This document shows, piece by piece, positions 1 through 9,826 of a DNA stretch of 64,000 nt (positions are counted from its first letter, which is position 1; each line of letters begins with the position of its first letter). The stretch is taken from positions 248,001 to 312,000 of the forward strand of contig CAWJTQ010000020.1 in the NCBI GenBank assembly GCA_963845695.1, written 5' to 3'. Below the pieces are notes generated by a model. The model was not told where the DNA came from and made no database searches. It worked only from the letters and a program-made list of their open reading frames with translations. The DNA is from CAWJTV01 sp963845695 (GTDB lineage Bacteria > Planctomycetota > Planctomycetia > Isosphaerales > Isosphaeraceae). Made by a program: the position numbers and the translations under genes.

Positions 1-393
1 CCCGAGGGCTCCATCGTCAATGCCGACTGGAACACCGACTTACGAACTCCATGTTGATCCGCAACCAGACCCTGTGCTGATTGGCACGACAAGGGACACC
101 ACGATGGCATCGGCAAGCGACGGAAACGAATCCCGGCGAGACCGATGTTAGGAAGTCGCAGTGCCACATACTCGTGAGGAAGCGGTGGGACGGGTCTCCG
201 GACCCCGTGGAGCGATGGGGCAACCGCTTGCTACCGTAGAGGCCGGAACCACGCCGAAGGCATCGGACCTCCGAGCGCGTCGCCGCAAGGCCGTGGGATC
301 GTGAGAAGGACAACGAGTCAGCAACGTGATGAAGCGGACCCGACTACTTTCCGCAGGGTAATCCCCAAGGCGACCCGGCCTTTACCTCCGTCA
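1..393. other. Left edge, no gene recognised
   Basis: Both strands contain only short open frames of arginine/serine-rich composition with no recognisable motif, no convincing ribosome binding site and no relation to neighbours. I see no supported gene, RNA or terminal repeat here. The stretch may be the edge of a decayed element that starts left of the window. Confidence 0.4.
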
Positions 394-639
394 TCATGGA
401 TGACAAACGAGACCAACATCAATTATATATTCACACTCACATGTTTCGCAGCTCCCAAGGTAACAAGTGCCTTGAGCACAAAGCCCCGTCTTCTGGTCGT
501 CGCAAATGCCGCACGAATCCCCTGTGAGAGGCTCATCTGCAATGGCAAGGCCCGAGGTAGAAAGCACGCCGACGACAATCGCGAGAACTCCAACGACCGC
601 GAAGAAAACCGATCCAGTCTGGCAGATGGAAGAGCGCAT
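394..639 (-). CDS. Small Cys-rich exported protein (cassette copy A)
   Basis: Unrecognised 81-residue protein. Residues about 10-32 are a hydrophobic signal segment or anchor, followed by 'IADEPLTGDSC' and a short mature part with nine Cys in CxxC, CxxxxxC and CxC spacings. The start at 639 is chosen because GGGAGG lies 7 bases upstream; a longer frame to 663 has no such site. The paralog at 8976-9260 has the same build, including the '(A/D)EPLT' motif after the signal. In both places it is the last gene of a minus-strand series behind membrane-anchored DUF1573 proteins. The role is unknown; the Cys content suggests an envelope protein that is disulfide-bonded or binds metal. Nothing is recognised in the roughly 320 bases between it and the next gene. 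Confidence 0.65.
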   Translation of the reverse strand: MRSSICQTGSVFFAVVGVLAIVVGVLSTSGLAIADEPLTGDSCGICDDQKTGLCAQGTCYLGSCETCECEYIIDVGLVCHP

Positions 640-962
640 GGTAATCCTCCCGTAAGCGCCCACCGGTCATCCCGATAGGCGAGCGAACCGCAAACGGCGC
701 CTGAAACCACGTAAGACATCCGCGATATCACTGAACCCTTGGTTAGGGCGATTCATCACGTCTTCTCGAACGGCACGTCCTCCCGAGGAACGGCGAGAAT
801 GCCGGGGTTTGTTGAAGATGCTGCAGGTTGTTCACCGACAAGGGCTTGTTGTGCCGATTGTCATCTCGCAAGTTCATGTCTCGCAATGACTTACGGCAAT
901 TTGGTTTTTCCTCTCGTTTCTAGCCCTTTCTCGGGCTGTTGTTCAAAAGAGGTCGTCACGCT

Positions 963-1481
963 TCAGAACGCGCCATTCTCGAGTATTCTCCCTTTAACCG
1001 TGAGGGGAATCCGAGACTGGGCTGCGTTGTTGGTGAAAAGTGTAACCTCTAGGCTTAGGTCCTTTGGCTTGGAGGGTTGTGGCACCTGGCGCTTCGGCTC
1101 ACGGATTGACAGCGTAACATCTCGACTTTCGTTGGGTCCAAGCGTAAAGGGGAGATCAGTGGGAAGCGTGCAAGTGCAGATTGCAGAGCACCCGAGGACT
1201 CGAATCGGCTTGCGACCGCGATTCGTCAATCGGAATGCAACAGTCACTTTCTCGCCAGGTGAGGCGACGCCGAAGGACTTCTCGGTCGAATCGAAGAAAA
1301 GCGTTTCCCCTCTCAGATAGTAGCCAACGGCGCCCCGAATGGAGCCGAAACTCGCGATGGCCCAGACCGCCATCACCAAGAGTGCCAGGTTCGTGGAAAT
1401 GAGAATCACGGCGAAGGGATTGAGCACCCGGCATTTCCGGCTTGGCAGAACCTGTTGCTGGGTCGATTGTTCCAATCCCAT
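963..1481 (-). CDS. Membrane-anchored DUF1573 protein (copy A, first type)
   Basis: 172 residues: a short cytoplasmic N-terminus, one transmembrane helix at about residues 22-46, then an Ig/ASPM-like beta-sandwich of the DUF1573 type. The DUF1573 signature 'FRLTNRGRKPIRVLG' is followed by the Cys cluster 'CSAICTCTLP', then 'LTVKGRI' at the end. The domain should lie outside the cytoplasmic membrane. Its equivalent in copy B is the frameshifted gene at 9827-10331; both share '(Y)LRGxxL..D...S.G' just after the helix. It is followed by the Cys-rich gene and preceded 37 bases upstream by a second DUF1573 gene, so the three are probably one transcript. The molecular role of DUF1573 domains is not established. 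Confidence 0.75.
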   Translation of the reverse strand: MGLEQSTQQQVLPSRKCRVLNPFAVILISTNLALLVMAVWAIASFGSIRGAVGYYLRGETLFFDSTEKSFGVASPGEKVTVAFRLTNRGRKPIRVLGCSAICTCTLPTDLPFTLGPNESRDVTLSIREPKRQVPQPSKPKDLSLEVTLFTNNAAQSRIPLTVKGRILENGAF

Positions 1482-1518
1482 GGCGGCTCAGCCTCTCCTG
1501 CTCTAACACTCCCGTCCA

Positions 1519-2016
1519 TTATTCACGGCCTTCGAGTCCAAGGCCGATGTTAAGCTTGACCTCGGTTCGGAAGCCGACAACTCCTCCCGTCAAGTAGCTG
1601 GTGACCTGGACGCCTAGTCTGCCTTCGTACTCGCCATCCGTCGAAGGGTTGAAGTTTACGGTGAGCGTTTGGGTCTCATGCGGTCCGATATGCAACGGGA
1701 TGGGTTCCATGCTGATGCAAGGACAACTTGTCTCTAACCGCTCAATAGTCACGGGGGCACTCCGATTATTCTGAATCCTCAGCGACGCTTGCGCCACTTC
1801 TCCCTGATTGAGGGTGCCGAATTCGATCGGATCAGGGCTGATCTCGAGCGGAAAATGCTGATCAGTCGTGCTTGCTAACTTCGAAGGGGGGGGGGTATGA
1901 TTCGGCGTTGACGAGCCGAGGATCGAGAGGGCCGACACGGCGAGCACGAGGGCTGGTGGGAGGGTGGCCCAGACGAGCAAGCGATTAGAATGAGATCTTT
2001 CGCTTAATTGGTTCAT
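1519..2016 (-). CDS. Membrane-anchored DUF1573 protein (copy A, second type)
   Basis: 165 residues. An anchor helix (about residues 14-34) is followed by 'PNHTPPPSKLAS' and then a DUF1573 beta-sandwich with 'FGTLNQGEVAQASLRIQN' and the Cys pair 'ETSCPC'. I start it at 2016 (MNQLSE) because the paralog at 10382-10861 starts at the same place; a frame to 2058 is open. The anchor half is almost identical to the paralog, while the domain after 'FG' is strongly diverged. The Pro codons include a run of ten C. It faces the glycosyltransferase gene across about 145 bases, which must hold promoters in both directions. Confidence 0.75.
   Translation of the reverse strand: MNQLSERSHSNRLLVWATLPPALVLAVSALSILGSSTPNHTPPPSKLASTTDQHFPLEISPDPIEFGTLNQGEVAQASLRIQNNRSAPVTIERLETSCPCISMEPIPLHIGPHETQTLTVNFNPSTDGEYEGRLGVQVTSYLTGGVVGFRTEVKLNIGLGLEGRE
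1886..1895. repeat. Ten-G homopolymer inside DUF1573 gene, copy A
   Basis: A run of ten G (ten C in the coding sense) encodes the Pro-Pro-Pro segment after the anchor helix. A run of the same length sits at the matching place in copy B (10731-10740). One-base slippage would cut off the exported domain. Confidence 0.8.
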
Positions 2017-2161
2017 TGCCGGAGCCCTGGACGAAAGTCGATGGGGATCCAACAACACTCGGCATCTTCATAAGCGTCGAAGGAACTTGTCAAGGCCCAA
2101 CTATTTCTTTCTTGCAAAAAAACGACTCGGTGAACGAACCTGGAGGATCTGAAGACGAACC

Positions 2162-5157
2162 ATGCCCTGGGACCCGCTCAGCGCCTGGCCCAACGAACGG
2201 CGCTGGATCTGGCTGACCATCGCCGGCTGGATTCTTCTCTTCCGCGGGCCAGCGTTCGTCGAGAACCTCCAGGCGAAATCGCCGCAAGAGCTGGTCCCGG
2301 ACTTCTTCCAGGAATACGCCTCGGCTCGCAACGCACTCGAGGGCTTGCCAGTCTATGGCGATCATCACGAGAGCGTGCGACGCTATCTGGGCCTCCAGTT
2401 GAACGATCGACGATCGCATGTCGTCGTCAACGCCCACCCGCCGACCTCGATCCTGCTCGCCCTCCCTTTCACCAAGCTCGACTTCGGTCATGCCTTCCTG
2501 GCCTGGAACCTGATCTCGCTCGTAGCTTTGGCGGCCAGCCTCTGGATCGTGCAACGCCAACTGACGATTCCCTTCTCGGCCTGGTCGTTTGCCCCGCTGT
2601 TGGCACTCCTCCTTCTTTGCTTTCCGCTCTGGGAGCAATGCCGGCTGGGTCAGCTCACGCTCGTCCTCCTGCTGCTGATCACCGGCGCGTGGGCGGCGGA
2701 GCGGTCGGGATGGCCGCGGCTGGCTGGGGTGCTTCTGGGTGCGGCCATATGCATCAAGCTATTCCCGGGCTTCCTCTTCGTCTATTACGCGCTGCGAGGT
2801 CGCTGGAAGGTCCTGGTCGCCGGCCTGGCCACCGTCGCGGGGCTCACGGCGATGACGGCCCTCATCGTGGGCATCGACGCGTATCGGAGCTACTTTTTCA
2901 CGGTTCTGCCTGAGATCCAGTGGTTCCGGGTCGGCTGGAACAATGACTCCGTCTGGGGGTTCTGGAGCCGGCTGTTCGATCCCGCACCCGAGCACGAGCG
3001 GGACCGGTCGCTCACCGAGCCACTTTTTTACAGCACGATGTTGGCCAAGGTCTTGTCGCTGGGATCTTCGGCCGTGATTGTCGGGATCTTGGCCTGGGCG
3101 GTTCGGCGCGATGTGAGGAAAGGCCAAGCGAACATTTTCCAGGGAGACCTCCGGTCCGGTGATCGGGCGGGGTCGGGAGACCCGCGCCCAACCGAATTCG
3201 GCGATCGGGCGGGGTCGGGAGACCCGCGCCCAACCGAGTTCGGCGGTCGGGCGGGGTCGGGAGACCCGCGCCAACAGAACCGGGGGCGGTGTCCGGTGAC
3301 CCTCGCCCATCAGAAGAACCCCCTCACCCGGCCCTCGGCCGACCTCTCCCCGAGGGGCGAGGTGATGATGACAGAGGCACCTACAGCCGGCGGAGTGATC
3401 CGACGATCGGCCGACCTCTCCCCGAGGGGCGAGGTGACGATGACAGAGGCTCCTACAGCCAGCGGAGTGATCTGACCATCAGCCGATCTCTTCCCCGAGG
3501 GGCGAGGTGAAGATCCGAGTGCCTCCCAGGGCCGGCGGAGCGATCTGACTTTCGCCCTGGCGGTCATGGCGATGCTGCTGGTCTCGCCGATCTGCTGGGA
3601 ACATTACCTCTTGCTCTTGCTGGCCCCGCTGGCGATCGTCTGGGTGGAACTGCCGGCCACGCGGTTTGCACGAGTCGCGTTTTCGATGGTCGTGGTCGCG
3701 TTCTGGCTGGGGTATCCGGTGACCTGGACGGCCTTCGGCCTCAATGGGCGGACGGCCACGCCGGTCGATTCACTGGGAATCCTCTCGTACCAGTTCTATG
3801 CCGCTGCTGGCGTTCTTCGCGCTCACGCTGATGATCCTGCGGCAGAGCGGTCATCCGAGCCTCTCGCCTTCGGCCGCGACGCGGCAAACCCTGGCGCTGG
3901 GAGCGGCCGTGGTGATGGCCATGCTCTGGGTTCACGTTCTCCATGCGATCTGGCAAAGGTATGGCCTGTTCTATTTCATCGGAGGTGACTTCGGCATCTA
4001 TCGCTCGATTGCCGCGGCGACCCTGGCCGAAGGCTCCCGGGCGATGAACGACCTCGATCTCGTCGCCCCGTTCGCACGCGAGCTCACGCGTTATTATGGC
4101 CCGGATGCCCATAACTTGAACCTGGGACCGGGGCCGTATCCCGCGGTGTATATCCTGCCGTTCCTCGCCTTGACGGCATGCTCGTCCATCGTTGGGTACA
4201 CGATCTGGACCCTGGTGAGTCTCGCGCTGGTTTGCGCCGCGGTGTGGGGGATGTCGGCGCGGTTCCGGGAAGGCGGCTGGGGGTTGATTACCTCCTGCGT
4301 CCTGTTCTTCCCCATCGTGATGGCCCTGGTTTACGGCCAGTTGACGGCGCTGTTCTTCTACGGGTTCTATCGCACCTATCGTTCCCTCGAAGGGGGGCGT
4401 GACTTCCGGGCGGGGCTCTGGAGCGGGGCGCTCTATCTCAAGCCGCAGTATGTGGTCTTTCTCGTGCTCGTTTTCCTCCTCGCACGGCGCTGGCGCGCCT
4501 TGGCCGGACTGATGCTGGCCGGCCTCGTGGTCCTGCTCGGTTCGCTGGCGATCGTCGGGCCGGAGGGGCTGCGGGCGCAGTACGAGACGCTGCGCGCCAT
4601 GTCGGCCTTCCGCGAAGTCGATCCCATCATCGCCCCACGATGGATGATCAACTGGCGGGGCCTGCTCGCGAGCTTCCTCCCCGAGGACGTGACCGATCCG
4701 ACGGGGACGCTGATCACGGCCGTCTTGTCCATCGCCACGGTGGGATTGCTCCCCCTGGTCTGGCGGGGCTCGTGGGACCCGCGGAGCGAGCGGTTCGCCG
4801 TCCAGATGCTGGCGACGGTCATCATCATGATGCTCGCCAGCTACCACAACCATATCCACAGCGCCGCGCTCCTGCTGATTCCGGGCCTGGCCGTGGCCGC
4901 TCAGCGGAAGAGGCCGCGCTCTCTCATGGCGATCCTCTTGATGGGGCTGTATGCTCCACTGCCCCTTTATTTCGCGAGGGCCTCGATGATGTCCGTGACC
5001 TGGCTGCTCATCGCCTTGATGCTGGCGGCACTGGGCATCATCGTGAAAGGCGAGCTCGCGGCACGTCCTTGGCGGAAACAAGCCGCAGCCCGCAGACGGT
5101 GGTCCGGACTTCCGAGAATCCGGGCCGGCGTCACCCGAACGCCTGGTCACGACCTGA
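2162..5157 (+). pseudogene. Double GT87-type membrane glycosyltransferase, frameshifted (copy A)
   Basis: Two successive GT87/DUF2029-like polytopic modules in one coding region. Module 1 has 'VVNAHPPTSILLALP' and many helices; module 2 begins near 'GGDFGIYRSIAAATL' and has 'GPGPYPAVYILPFLA' and 'LYLKPQYVVF'. GT87 enzymes use polyprenyl-phosphate sugars (typically mannose) for envelope glycan assembly; the substrate here is unknown. Alignment with copy B (10998-13875) shows single-base differences that shift the frame: a lost C near 3270, an added C near 3500, an added C near 3800, and one base near 5070. As given it cannot make one polypeptide; open pieces are 2162-3475, 3566-3988 and 3744-5318. 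Start: GGAGG lies about 17 bases upstream, and the MPWDPLSAWPNERRW start is shared with copy B. A long repeat insert sits between two helices of module 1. Confidence 0.7.
3158..3550. repeat. Palindromic repeat block inside glycosyltransferase gene (copy A)
   Basis: Two kinds of direct repeat lie head to tail within coding sequence. The first is about three 42-base units, each containing 'gggtcgggagacccgcgccc', with an internal gggtc/gaccc palindrome. The second is about three units of about 70 bases containing 'cctctccccgaggggcgagg', itself a hairpin. Both look like intergenic REP-type sequence. They encode Gly/Arg/Pro-rich filler in a loop between predicted helices. The matching block in copy B (about 11998-12250) has fewer units. 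Confidence 0.8.
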
Positions 5158-5181
5158 ATGCCCGGCTACAGCGGTCTAGGT

Positions 5182-5982
5182 TCAATACCGTAGGATTAGC
5201 CGTAAACTATGCCAAGGACACGATTTCGGAAACGTTTCCCCCTTACGAAGGGGGAGGACCTCGGAGGCAGTCTGACCGTGAAATTGAGTCTCACTCTCCC
5301 AGACTGTCGGGATTCTGATCGCGTGTTCCTGTTCCGAAACGTGGGCCAGGAGGACCGTCCAGGGTAAGGGACGGCGCTCGGTCACCAACTCAAACCGCGC
5401 ACCGATCAACCTGCGAAACGCGGTCCTCGTGAAGCGCTGGAGGTGGCCGGGCGTGCTGCCGAGCCGATGGATGTGCTCGCCTCGCAGCAGATTGGCCAGG
5501 CTCCATGCAGGCTCCCACGGGACGCTGGCCAAGAAAAAGCCGCCACAAACGCGGCGGACTTCGGCGAGCGCCGCCGAGGGCTCGGCCAGATGTTCCAGGG
5601 TCTCGCAGACGACGACCAGGTCGAACGAGGAATTCGCGAAGGGAAGCTCGTAGGCTGAACCGACGAGGAACCGGGCCCTGGGACAGAGGCGGCGTGCCGC
5701 AATGACGTCCGTCGTGCTGACGTCCAGGCCGAAGTATTGCGGAGCGGGGCCTAACGCATCGAAACCGGCCAGCAGTCGTAGCGCCAGCTCCCCCGGACCA
5801 CACCCGACCTCCAGGATACGCCTCGGCCCGACCCGGGTCGCCAGGGAGCAAACCGACCTTACAAACCCGGCGACCAAACGACGGTGCAACCGACAGGATG
5901 ATGCGTAGATGTTGAAATGGTAGCCGGGGACGAATCCCGGGGGTTTTGATGGGATCGGCAAGACCGGACACGATCGCGACAT
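5182..5982 (-). CDS. Class I SAM-dependent methyltransferase
   Basis: 266 residues of the Methyltransf_11/UbiE type. Motif I is 'ILEVGCGPGELALRLL', the acidic loop is 'YFGLDVS', and 'FDLVVVCETLEHL' is motif IV/post-I. The substrate is unknown; this subtype often modifies lipids, quinones or sugars. The start at 5982 (MSRSCP) follows GGAAGAATCG; a frame to 6078 lacks a site. The last ~40 residues are not typical of the family and overlap the convergent tail of the glycosyltransferase frame, including a hairpin at 5237-5255 (tcccccttacgaaggggga), so the stop may have been lost and the true end may be earlier. It lies 92 bases downstream of the DUF1559 gene on the same strand. Confidence 0.8.
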   Translation of the reverse strand: MSRSCPVLPIPSKPPGFVPGYHFNIYASSCRLHRRLVAGFVRSVCSLATRVGPRRILEVGCGPGELALRLLAGFDALGPAPQYFGLDVSTTDVIAARRLCPRARFLVGSAYELPFANSSFDLVVVCETLEHLAEPSAALAEVRRVCGGFFLASVPWEPAWSLANLLRGEHIHRLGSTPGHLQRFTRTAFRRLIGARFELVTERRPLPWTVLLAHVSEQEHAIRIPTVWESETQFHGQTASEVLPLRKGETFPKSCPWHSLRLILRY

Positions 5983-6074
5983 CGATTCTTCCGCGGGACT
6001 GTCTCGCACGGTCTCGTCTCCGCTCGCAGACGCGGGGCTTTCAACCATCACGGCACCGCCCTGTGCGCCTGGCC

Positions 6075-7148
6075 TCAATACCCATCGCTGCCGACGACCT
6101 CGCTGCCGTTGCGGGTCGAGGTTGCCTGCCAGACGCCCGACGGTGGGAGGTTCACCCAGGCTCCCTGACCGTTCCGCGACGCCCCGGCCGGGTTGCCCGA
6201 GATCGTGTTAAACGGCCAGGTCTGGATCGTGTCCTTGACGAACCGGACCGAGCCGTCGCCCATCAGGACATTGAGGCCGCCCGGATGCATGCTCGACGCC
6301 GAATTCGTCCACGCCGTCATCGAGGCGCCGGCGACCTTGTCGCAGGCATTGGGAGGGTAAAGCGCGGTGATCAGCGTGTCGCCCCAGTTGCCGGTGATGT
6401 ACCAGCCGTGCTTGGCTGCGTATTGGGGGTTGAGCCCATTCAATTCCTGGAGGATCGTCATCGCCTTCTCGGCCATGAAGATCGTGTTGCTCAGGCCGTC
6501 GGTCACCGAGGCCAGGCGGATGGGCGACACGTCGTTGAAAACGCCATTGCACTGGGCGATCAAGGAGGCCGGCACGACGCAGTTGTTGCTGGGCAACGGC
6601 TGAGCGAGCACCGGCAGCGAGCCGATCATGCCGGCATAGCTGGTGAAGACCATGAACGCCGGATCCGGGACGCCGTACCGCGTCAGGGCTCCCGCGTTGA
6701 GCGGGCGCGGCCAGCCCGCCATCGGATCGCTCGGGCAGGCGAAGGTGGAGACCGCGATCCTATGGACCGTGCTGTTCTCGCCGCCGACGATTGCCAGGCT
6801 CTGGTTGATCGCGTTGTAGACGGTCGTTTCCTCCAGGAATTCGAGCGCGAAGACCTCCAGGCTCTTGTCGACGATCTTCGACGTGCAAGGGGGCTTGGGA
6901 CCGGCGTAACGCGGGTCATACAACTTGATCCGGCCTGGCGGGAGCGAGCCGAAGGCGTCGTGATAGTTCTGAAGGGCCAACCCGAACTGTTTGAGGTTGT
7001 TCGAGCACTGGGCGCGGCGGGCCGCCTCTCTGGCGGACTGGACTGCGGGAAGCAGCAGAGCGATCAGCAGGGAGATGATAGAGATTGAGACGAGGAGCTC
7101 GATGAGGGTGAAGCCGAGGGCTGCGTTTTCCATGCGATGGCGTCTCAT
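6075..7148 (-). CDS. DUF1559 pilin-like exported protein
   Basis: 357 residues. The N-terminus is a type IV pilin/pseudopilin-like prepilin signal, 'GFTLIELLVSISIISLLIALLLP', here split as GFTLIELL plus its hydrophobic helix, followed by 'AVQSAREAARRAQCSNNLKQ'. The rest is the planctomycete DUF1559 (SBP_bac_10-like) domain, ending in the H-x-G-G-x-N-V/L-L-M-x-D-G-S-V region ('HPGGLNVLMGDGSVRFV'). Start: ATGGAG at 7160 acts as the binding site for the ATG at 7148 (7-base spacing), so MRRHRMENA is preferred. Planctomycetes have many copies of this family; they are thought to be exported and assembled through a type II secretion/pilus-like route. The function is unknown. Confidence 0.9.
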   Translation of the reverse strand: MRRHRMENAALGFTLIELLVSISIISLLIALLLPAVQSAREAARRAQCSNNLKQFGLALQNYHDAFGSLPPGRIKLYDPRYAGPKPPCTSKIVDKSLEVFALEFLEETTVYNAINQSLAIVGGENSTVHRIAVSTFACPSDPMAGWPRPLNAGALTRYGVPDPAFMVFTSYAGMIGSLPVLAQPLPSNNCVVPASLIAQCNGVFNDVSPIRLASVTDGLSNTIFMAEKAMTILQELNGLNPQYAAKHGWYITGNWGDTLITALYPPNACDKVAGASMTAWTNSASSMHPGGLNVLMGDGSVRFVKDTIQTWPFNTISGNPAGASRNGQGAWVNLPPSGVWQATSTRNGSEVVGSDGY

Positions 7149-7474
7149 CTGGCGCTCCATAAGGGCAACACAGGGTCGGACGAAAAGACTCGGCCGAGGT
7201 GACGTCACCAAAGGACGGGAATGGTCGCACAACAGCCCCGCCCTCCGACCGTGTGTGTGAGATAGTGGAAGCGTCAAGCTGGATCTTAGGCACTCGAGCT
7301 CCCTCAGATCGGAGGGGTAATGAGGCTTTCCGCTGATCGCCACTCAGTTCGCCCCGAAGGGACTGAAACATGAAAGCTCCTGCGACAAGAGCGCCGCGAA
7401 CATGTCGCCGACCCACATCCCTGCCGCGAAACGGCGAAACAGGCACGCGAGCACCGACTCGTGCCGCGGCCCAT

Positions 7475-8651
7475 TCAGCGGTCATGGGGCGTCGCACCGG
7501 GCGGATTTGTTGCATCCCCTTCGGGGCGGGGTTCGACCGAACCCGGGGCCGATTCGCGTGGCGTTCGGCGAGAAGTCCCGGAATAATACTTGAGAACAAT
7601 CGCGACGACCAGCGATGCGAGGGCCGCTCCGAGCAACCAGATCACGGTACGGTTCGCGTACCGGGATCGGGATGGCCCTGGCTGCCCCAACTCCGGTAGC
7701 CCGAAGGCCGCTAACGTAAACTCGCTGTCCGGCACCTCAACGAATCGCAGATCCTCAAAAGTAGCACTCTCGATATAATTCGGCTCACCTGAGCCGCGAG
7801 GGAACCCCCTGATGACGACACGCTTGGGTACGGGAAAACCATCCTGAGGGCCGCCGTACTCGACATGCCCTCGAAGGACCTGCAGGCTGTGGCCAAGCTC
7901 GTATTCGCGTACAACCCACTTCTTTTCAGGCGAGACCAGTATCCAACCGTCATAGTCTGGGCTTGGTCTCCCCCCCGCGATCTTCCACATCCCCATCTTG
8001 AACTGGACTTCCACTTTCAGGCAATTCTCATCGTCCTGGCGGACCTCGGAAATACGCCGGATGGAGAGACGGTCGCTCGAAATGATGTGGCTTAATGGTT
8101 GATAGGCCGCGGAGAACGAGAACGGCGCATCGAGATACCCGTAAAGCGAACCATTAACTTGAACCTTCATTTGATGTGGAGGTTCTCCGTCTACATTCTT
8201 ATCGAACGACCTAATGATATATTGCGAATCAGCATCCTTCTTGAGCAGACTAAAGGAATAATCCTTGTTATAACAGTATACGATCTCCCGGCCTGAAGAA
8301 GCGGCGACCTCGGGAACTTCCTTCCCCGCAGGTCTTGGTCGGCTGGACTTTATCGGTCTCGTTCGGCTCAACGTTACCCTCGCCCAATAAGGTCTCCTTG
8401 TCGCAAAGGTGGACCTACCCGTTGCCACCACCATATGACGCGCTTTTCCTTCTCCGATCGGGCGTTCAATAGAGTAGTTGACGGACCCTACGGCCCTAGA
8501 GAAGTGTTCCTCGAGAGCCTTGAGGGCCTCGGGAAACTCCTTCAGGATCCTCGACCTGAGAACGGCTTCGTCGTCTCGCGCATGCCAGGGTTAACCAAAG
8601 GAAAAGAAAGCCGGAAATCGAGGCGCCGATCGTCGCACGTCGGACTCTCAT
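7475..8651 (-). pseudogene. Secreted protein of unknown function, frameshifted after the signal peptide
   Basis: From an ATG at 8651, preceded by GGGGGAA, the frame encodes 'MRVRRATIGASISGFLFLW' and 'LTLACA', a clean signal peptide. The frame then closes at 8496. One base away, the frame that runs to 7475 continues as 'DDEAVLRSRILKEFPEALK' and on through about 310 residues to a C-terminal transmembrane helix (WLLGAALASLVVAIVL) and a Pro-rich tail. The two parts join naturally near 8580, so I read one gene with a single-base frameshift. The body resembles planctomycete exported proteins with a LolA/LppX-like fold ('YNKDYSFSLLKK...', 'CLKVEVQFKMG'); that likeness is weak. It lies directly upstream of the DUF1559 gene on the same strand. 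Confidence 0.55.
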
Positions 8652-8975
8652 AGTTCCCCCCTAGCGCCCCAATTGGTGTCGTCCGATAGGGTAGGGCGCT
8701 GGCGTAGGCCACCGTGAAAGGAAACAAGCCCCAAAGACCGAAGAAAGACATCCAATCGAGGCGCGCCGAGCGATACACTGTGTGCTGCCGGGAACGGGGA
8801 CAGGTTCGGCGGGCCGCTCGCTTCCTCTCCGGAGACGGGCATTAACCCAATTGACCGAAAGGTGGTGACCCGGGATTATTGAGTGGCTGACACAGGCTCC
8901 AACCATGCAGGGACTGAGCGGAGTTTCCGCCTCCGTTCGAAAGTCTCGGTCCGCCGTCAGCGCCCTGGGCGCAGT

Positions 8976-9260
8976 TTAATCACAATCTGCTTCACAATCT
9001 GCGTCGTAGAGATCGTTGGATCCCCTACAGTCACAATTGGCATTACAGGAACAGCAGCAATCGTCGCTGCAGTCTGAGCCAGTCGTACACGGCGTCCCGG
9101 GCGACGTTCCCGCGGGTGGTTCGCAATTGTCGGAGCAATCAGCAGTCAGAGGCTCGGCGGCGAAACCAGCAGTGCTGCTCAAGGTAAGCAAGAGCAAGCA
9201 CATCAAAACGATGAAGGTTGCTGCGAAAAAGCTCGAGGCGATGGAAAGAATCCGAATCAT
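8976..9260 (-). CDS. Small Cys-rich exported protein (cassette copy B)
   Basis: 94-residue paralog of the protein at 394-639. A signal or anchor segment covers residues 5-35, followed by 'AAEPLTADCSDNC'. The mature part is acidic and very Cys-rich (about 13 Cys in 55 residues, including CCCSC and CDC) with no basic cluster. The start at 9260 is set by GGAGGGG seven bases upstream. Mature regions of the two paralogs share only the EPLT motif and Cys density. It is the last gene of the copy-B minus-strand series, behind three DUF1573 genes. The function is unknown; metal binding or surface cross-linking are guesses. Confidence 0.7.
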   Translation of the reverse strand: MIRILSIASSFFAATFIVLMCLLLLTLSSTAGFAAEPLTADCSDNCEPPAGTSPGTPCTTGSDCSDDCCCSCNANCDCRGSNDLYDADCEADCD

Positions 9261-9368
9261 GGTAAACCCCTCCGAACTTCGGGTTGAACGATCCAAAGAA
9301 ACACTTGACTCGAAGCCACTCACACGGCGTCACGGCTGATACGGTTCTGGACTCCAGGCATGTCAACG

Positions 9369-9818
9369 CTATCCCCTGCCTTCCGAGACGCGGCCTTGGA
9401 TTCGTACCGACACCGTTGGTTCGCCGGGACAATCCGAGTACAAGGTGACAGCGGTACTGAATTCATGATCACCGGCTCGAGCCGCCCTCAGCATAAGCTG
9501 CACCTCACGCTTCGAGTGGGGTGGAACGGTGACTGGAAGGCCCGCGGGCCAGAGGCAGCCCCATTTCGTACAAAAGAACTCGGCCCCCAGCACGCGGATG
9601 GGGCGGGACGACCTGTTCGATAAGGTGAAGGAGACTGGGATGACCGAGCGGGCCTTAATATCACCCAGCGATCTCTGTGGGGGGTCGATTTGCAGCAAAT
9701 CCCCCCGGGTCGTGGATGTTCGTAGGTCTCCTCCGCTCCACGACAAGGCCGCAAGTGCGAAGAGGACTACGGAAATCACCGACGAGCAGAAAAATCCGAA
9801 CCTGACGCGTTGTCGCAT
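9369..9818 (-). CDS. Membrane-anchored DUF1573-like protein (copy B only)
   Basis: 149 residues: an N-terminal helix at about residues 7-28, then a DUF1573-like sandwich with 'FTLSNRSSRPIRVLG', a variant Cys pair 'FFCTKWGC' and the end strand 'VSVRIQGRV'. It has no counterpart in copy A. Its ATG lies 8 bases after the restored stop of the upstream DUF1573 gene, suggesting translational coupling within one transcript. The Cys spacing (CxxxxC) differs from the CxC of its neighbours. Confidence 0.7.
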   Translation of the reverse strand: MRQRVRFGFFCSSVISVVLFALAALSWSGGDLRTSTTRGDLLQIDPPQRSLGDIKARSVIPVSFTLSNRSSRPIRVLGAEFFCTKWGCLWPAGLPVTVPPHSKREVQLMLRAARAGDHEFSTAVTLYSDCPGEPTVSVRIQGRVSEGRG

Positions 9819-9826
9819 GGTCTGCC

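Noticed and set aside
1..393. Possible intron-like or structured RNA at the left edge
   Set aside because: Some GC-rich words looked structured, but I could not identify a catalytic core, domain V-like hairpin or reverse transcriptase nearby.
3289..3510. Short Arg/Gly/Pro frames across the repeat block as separate genes
   Set aside because: They are translations of the hairpin repeats in several frames; the paralog at 11998-12250 shows the block is part of the larger gene.
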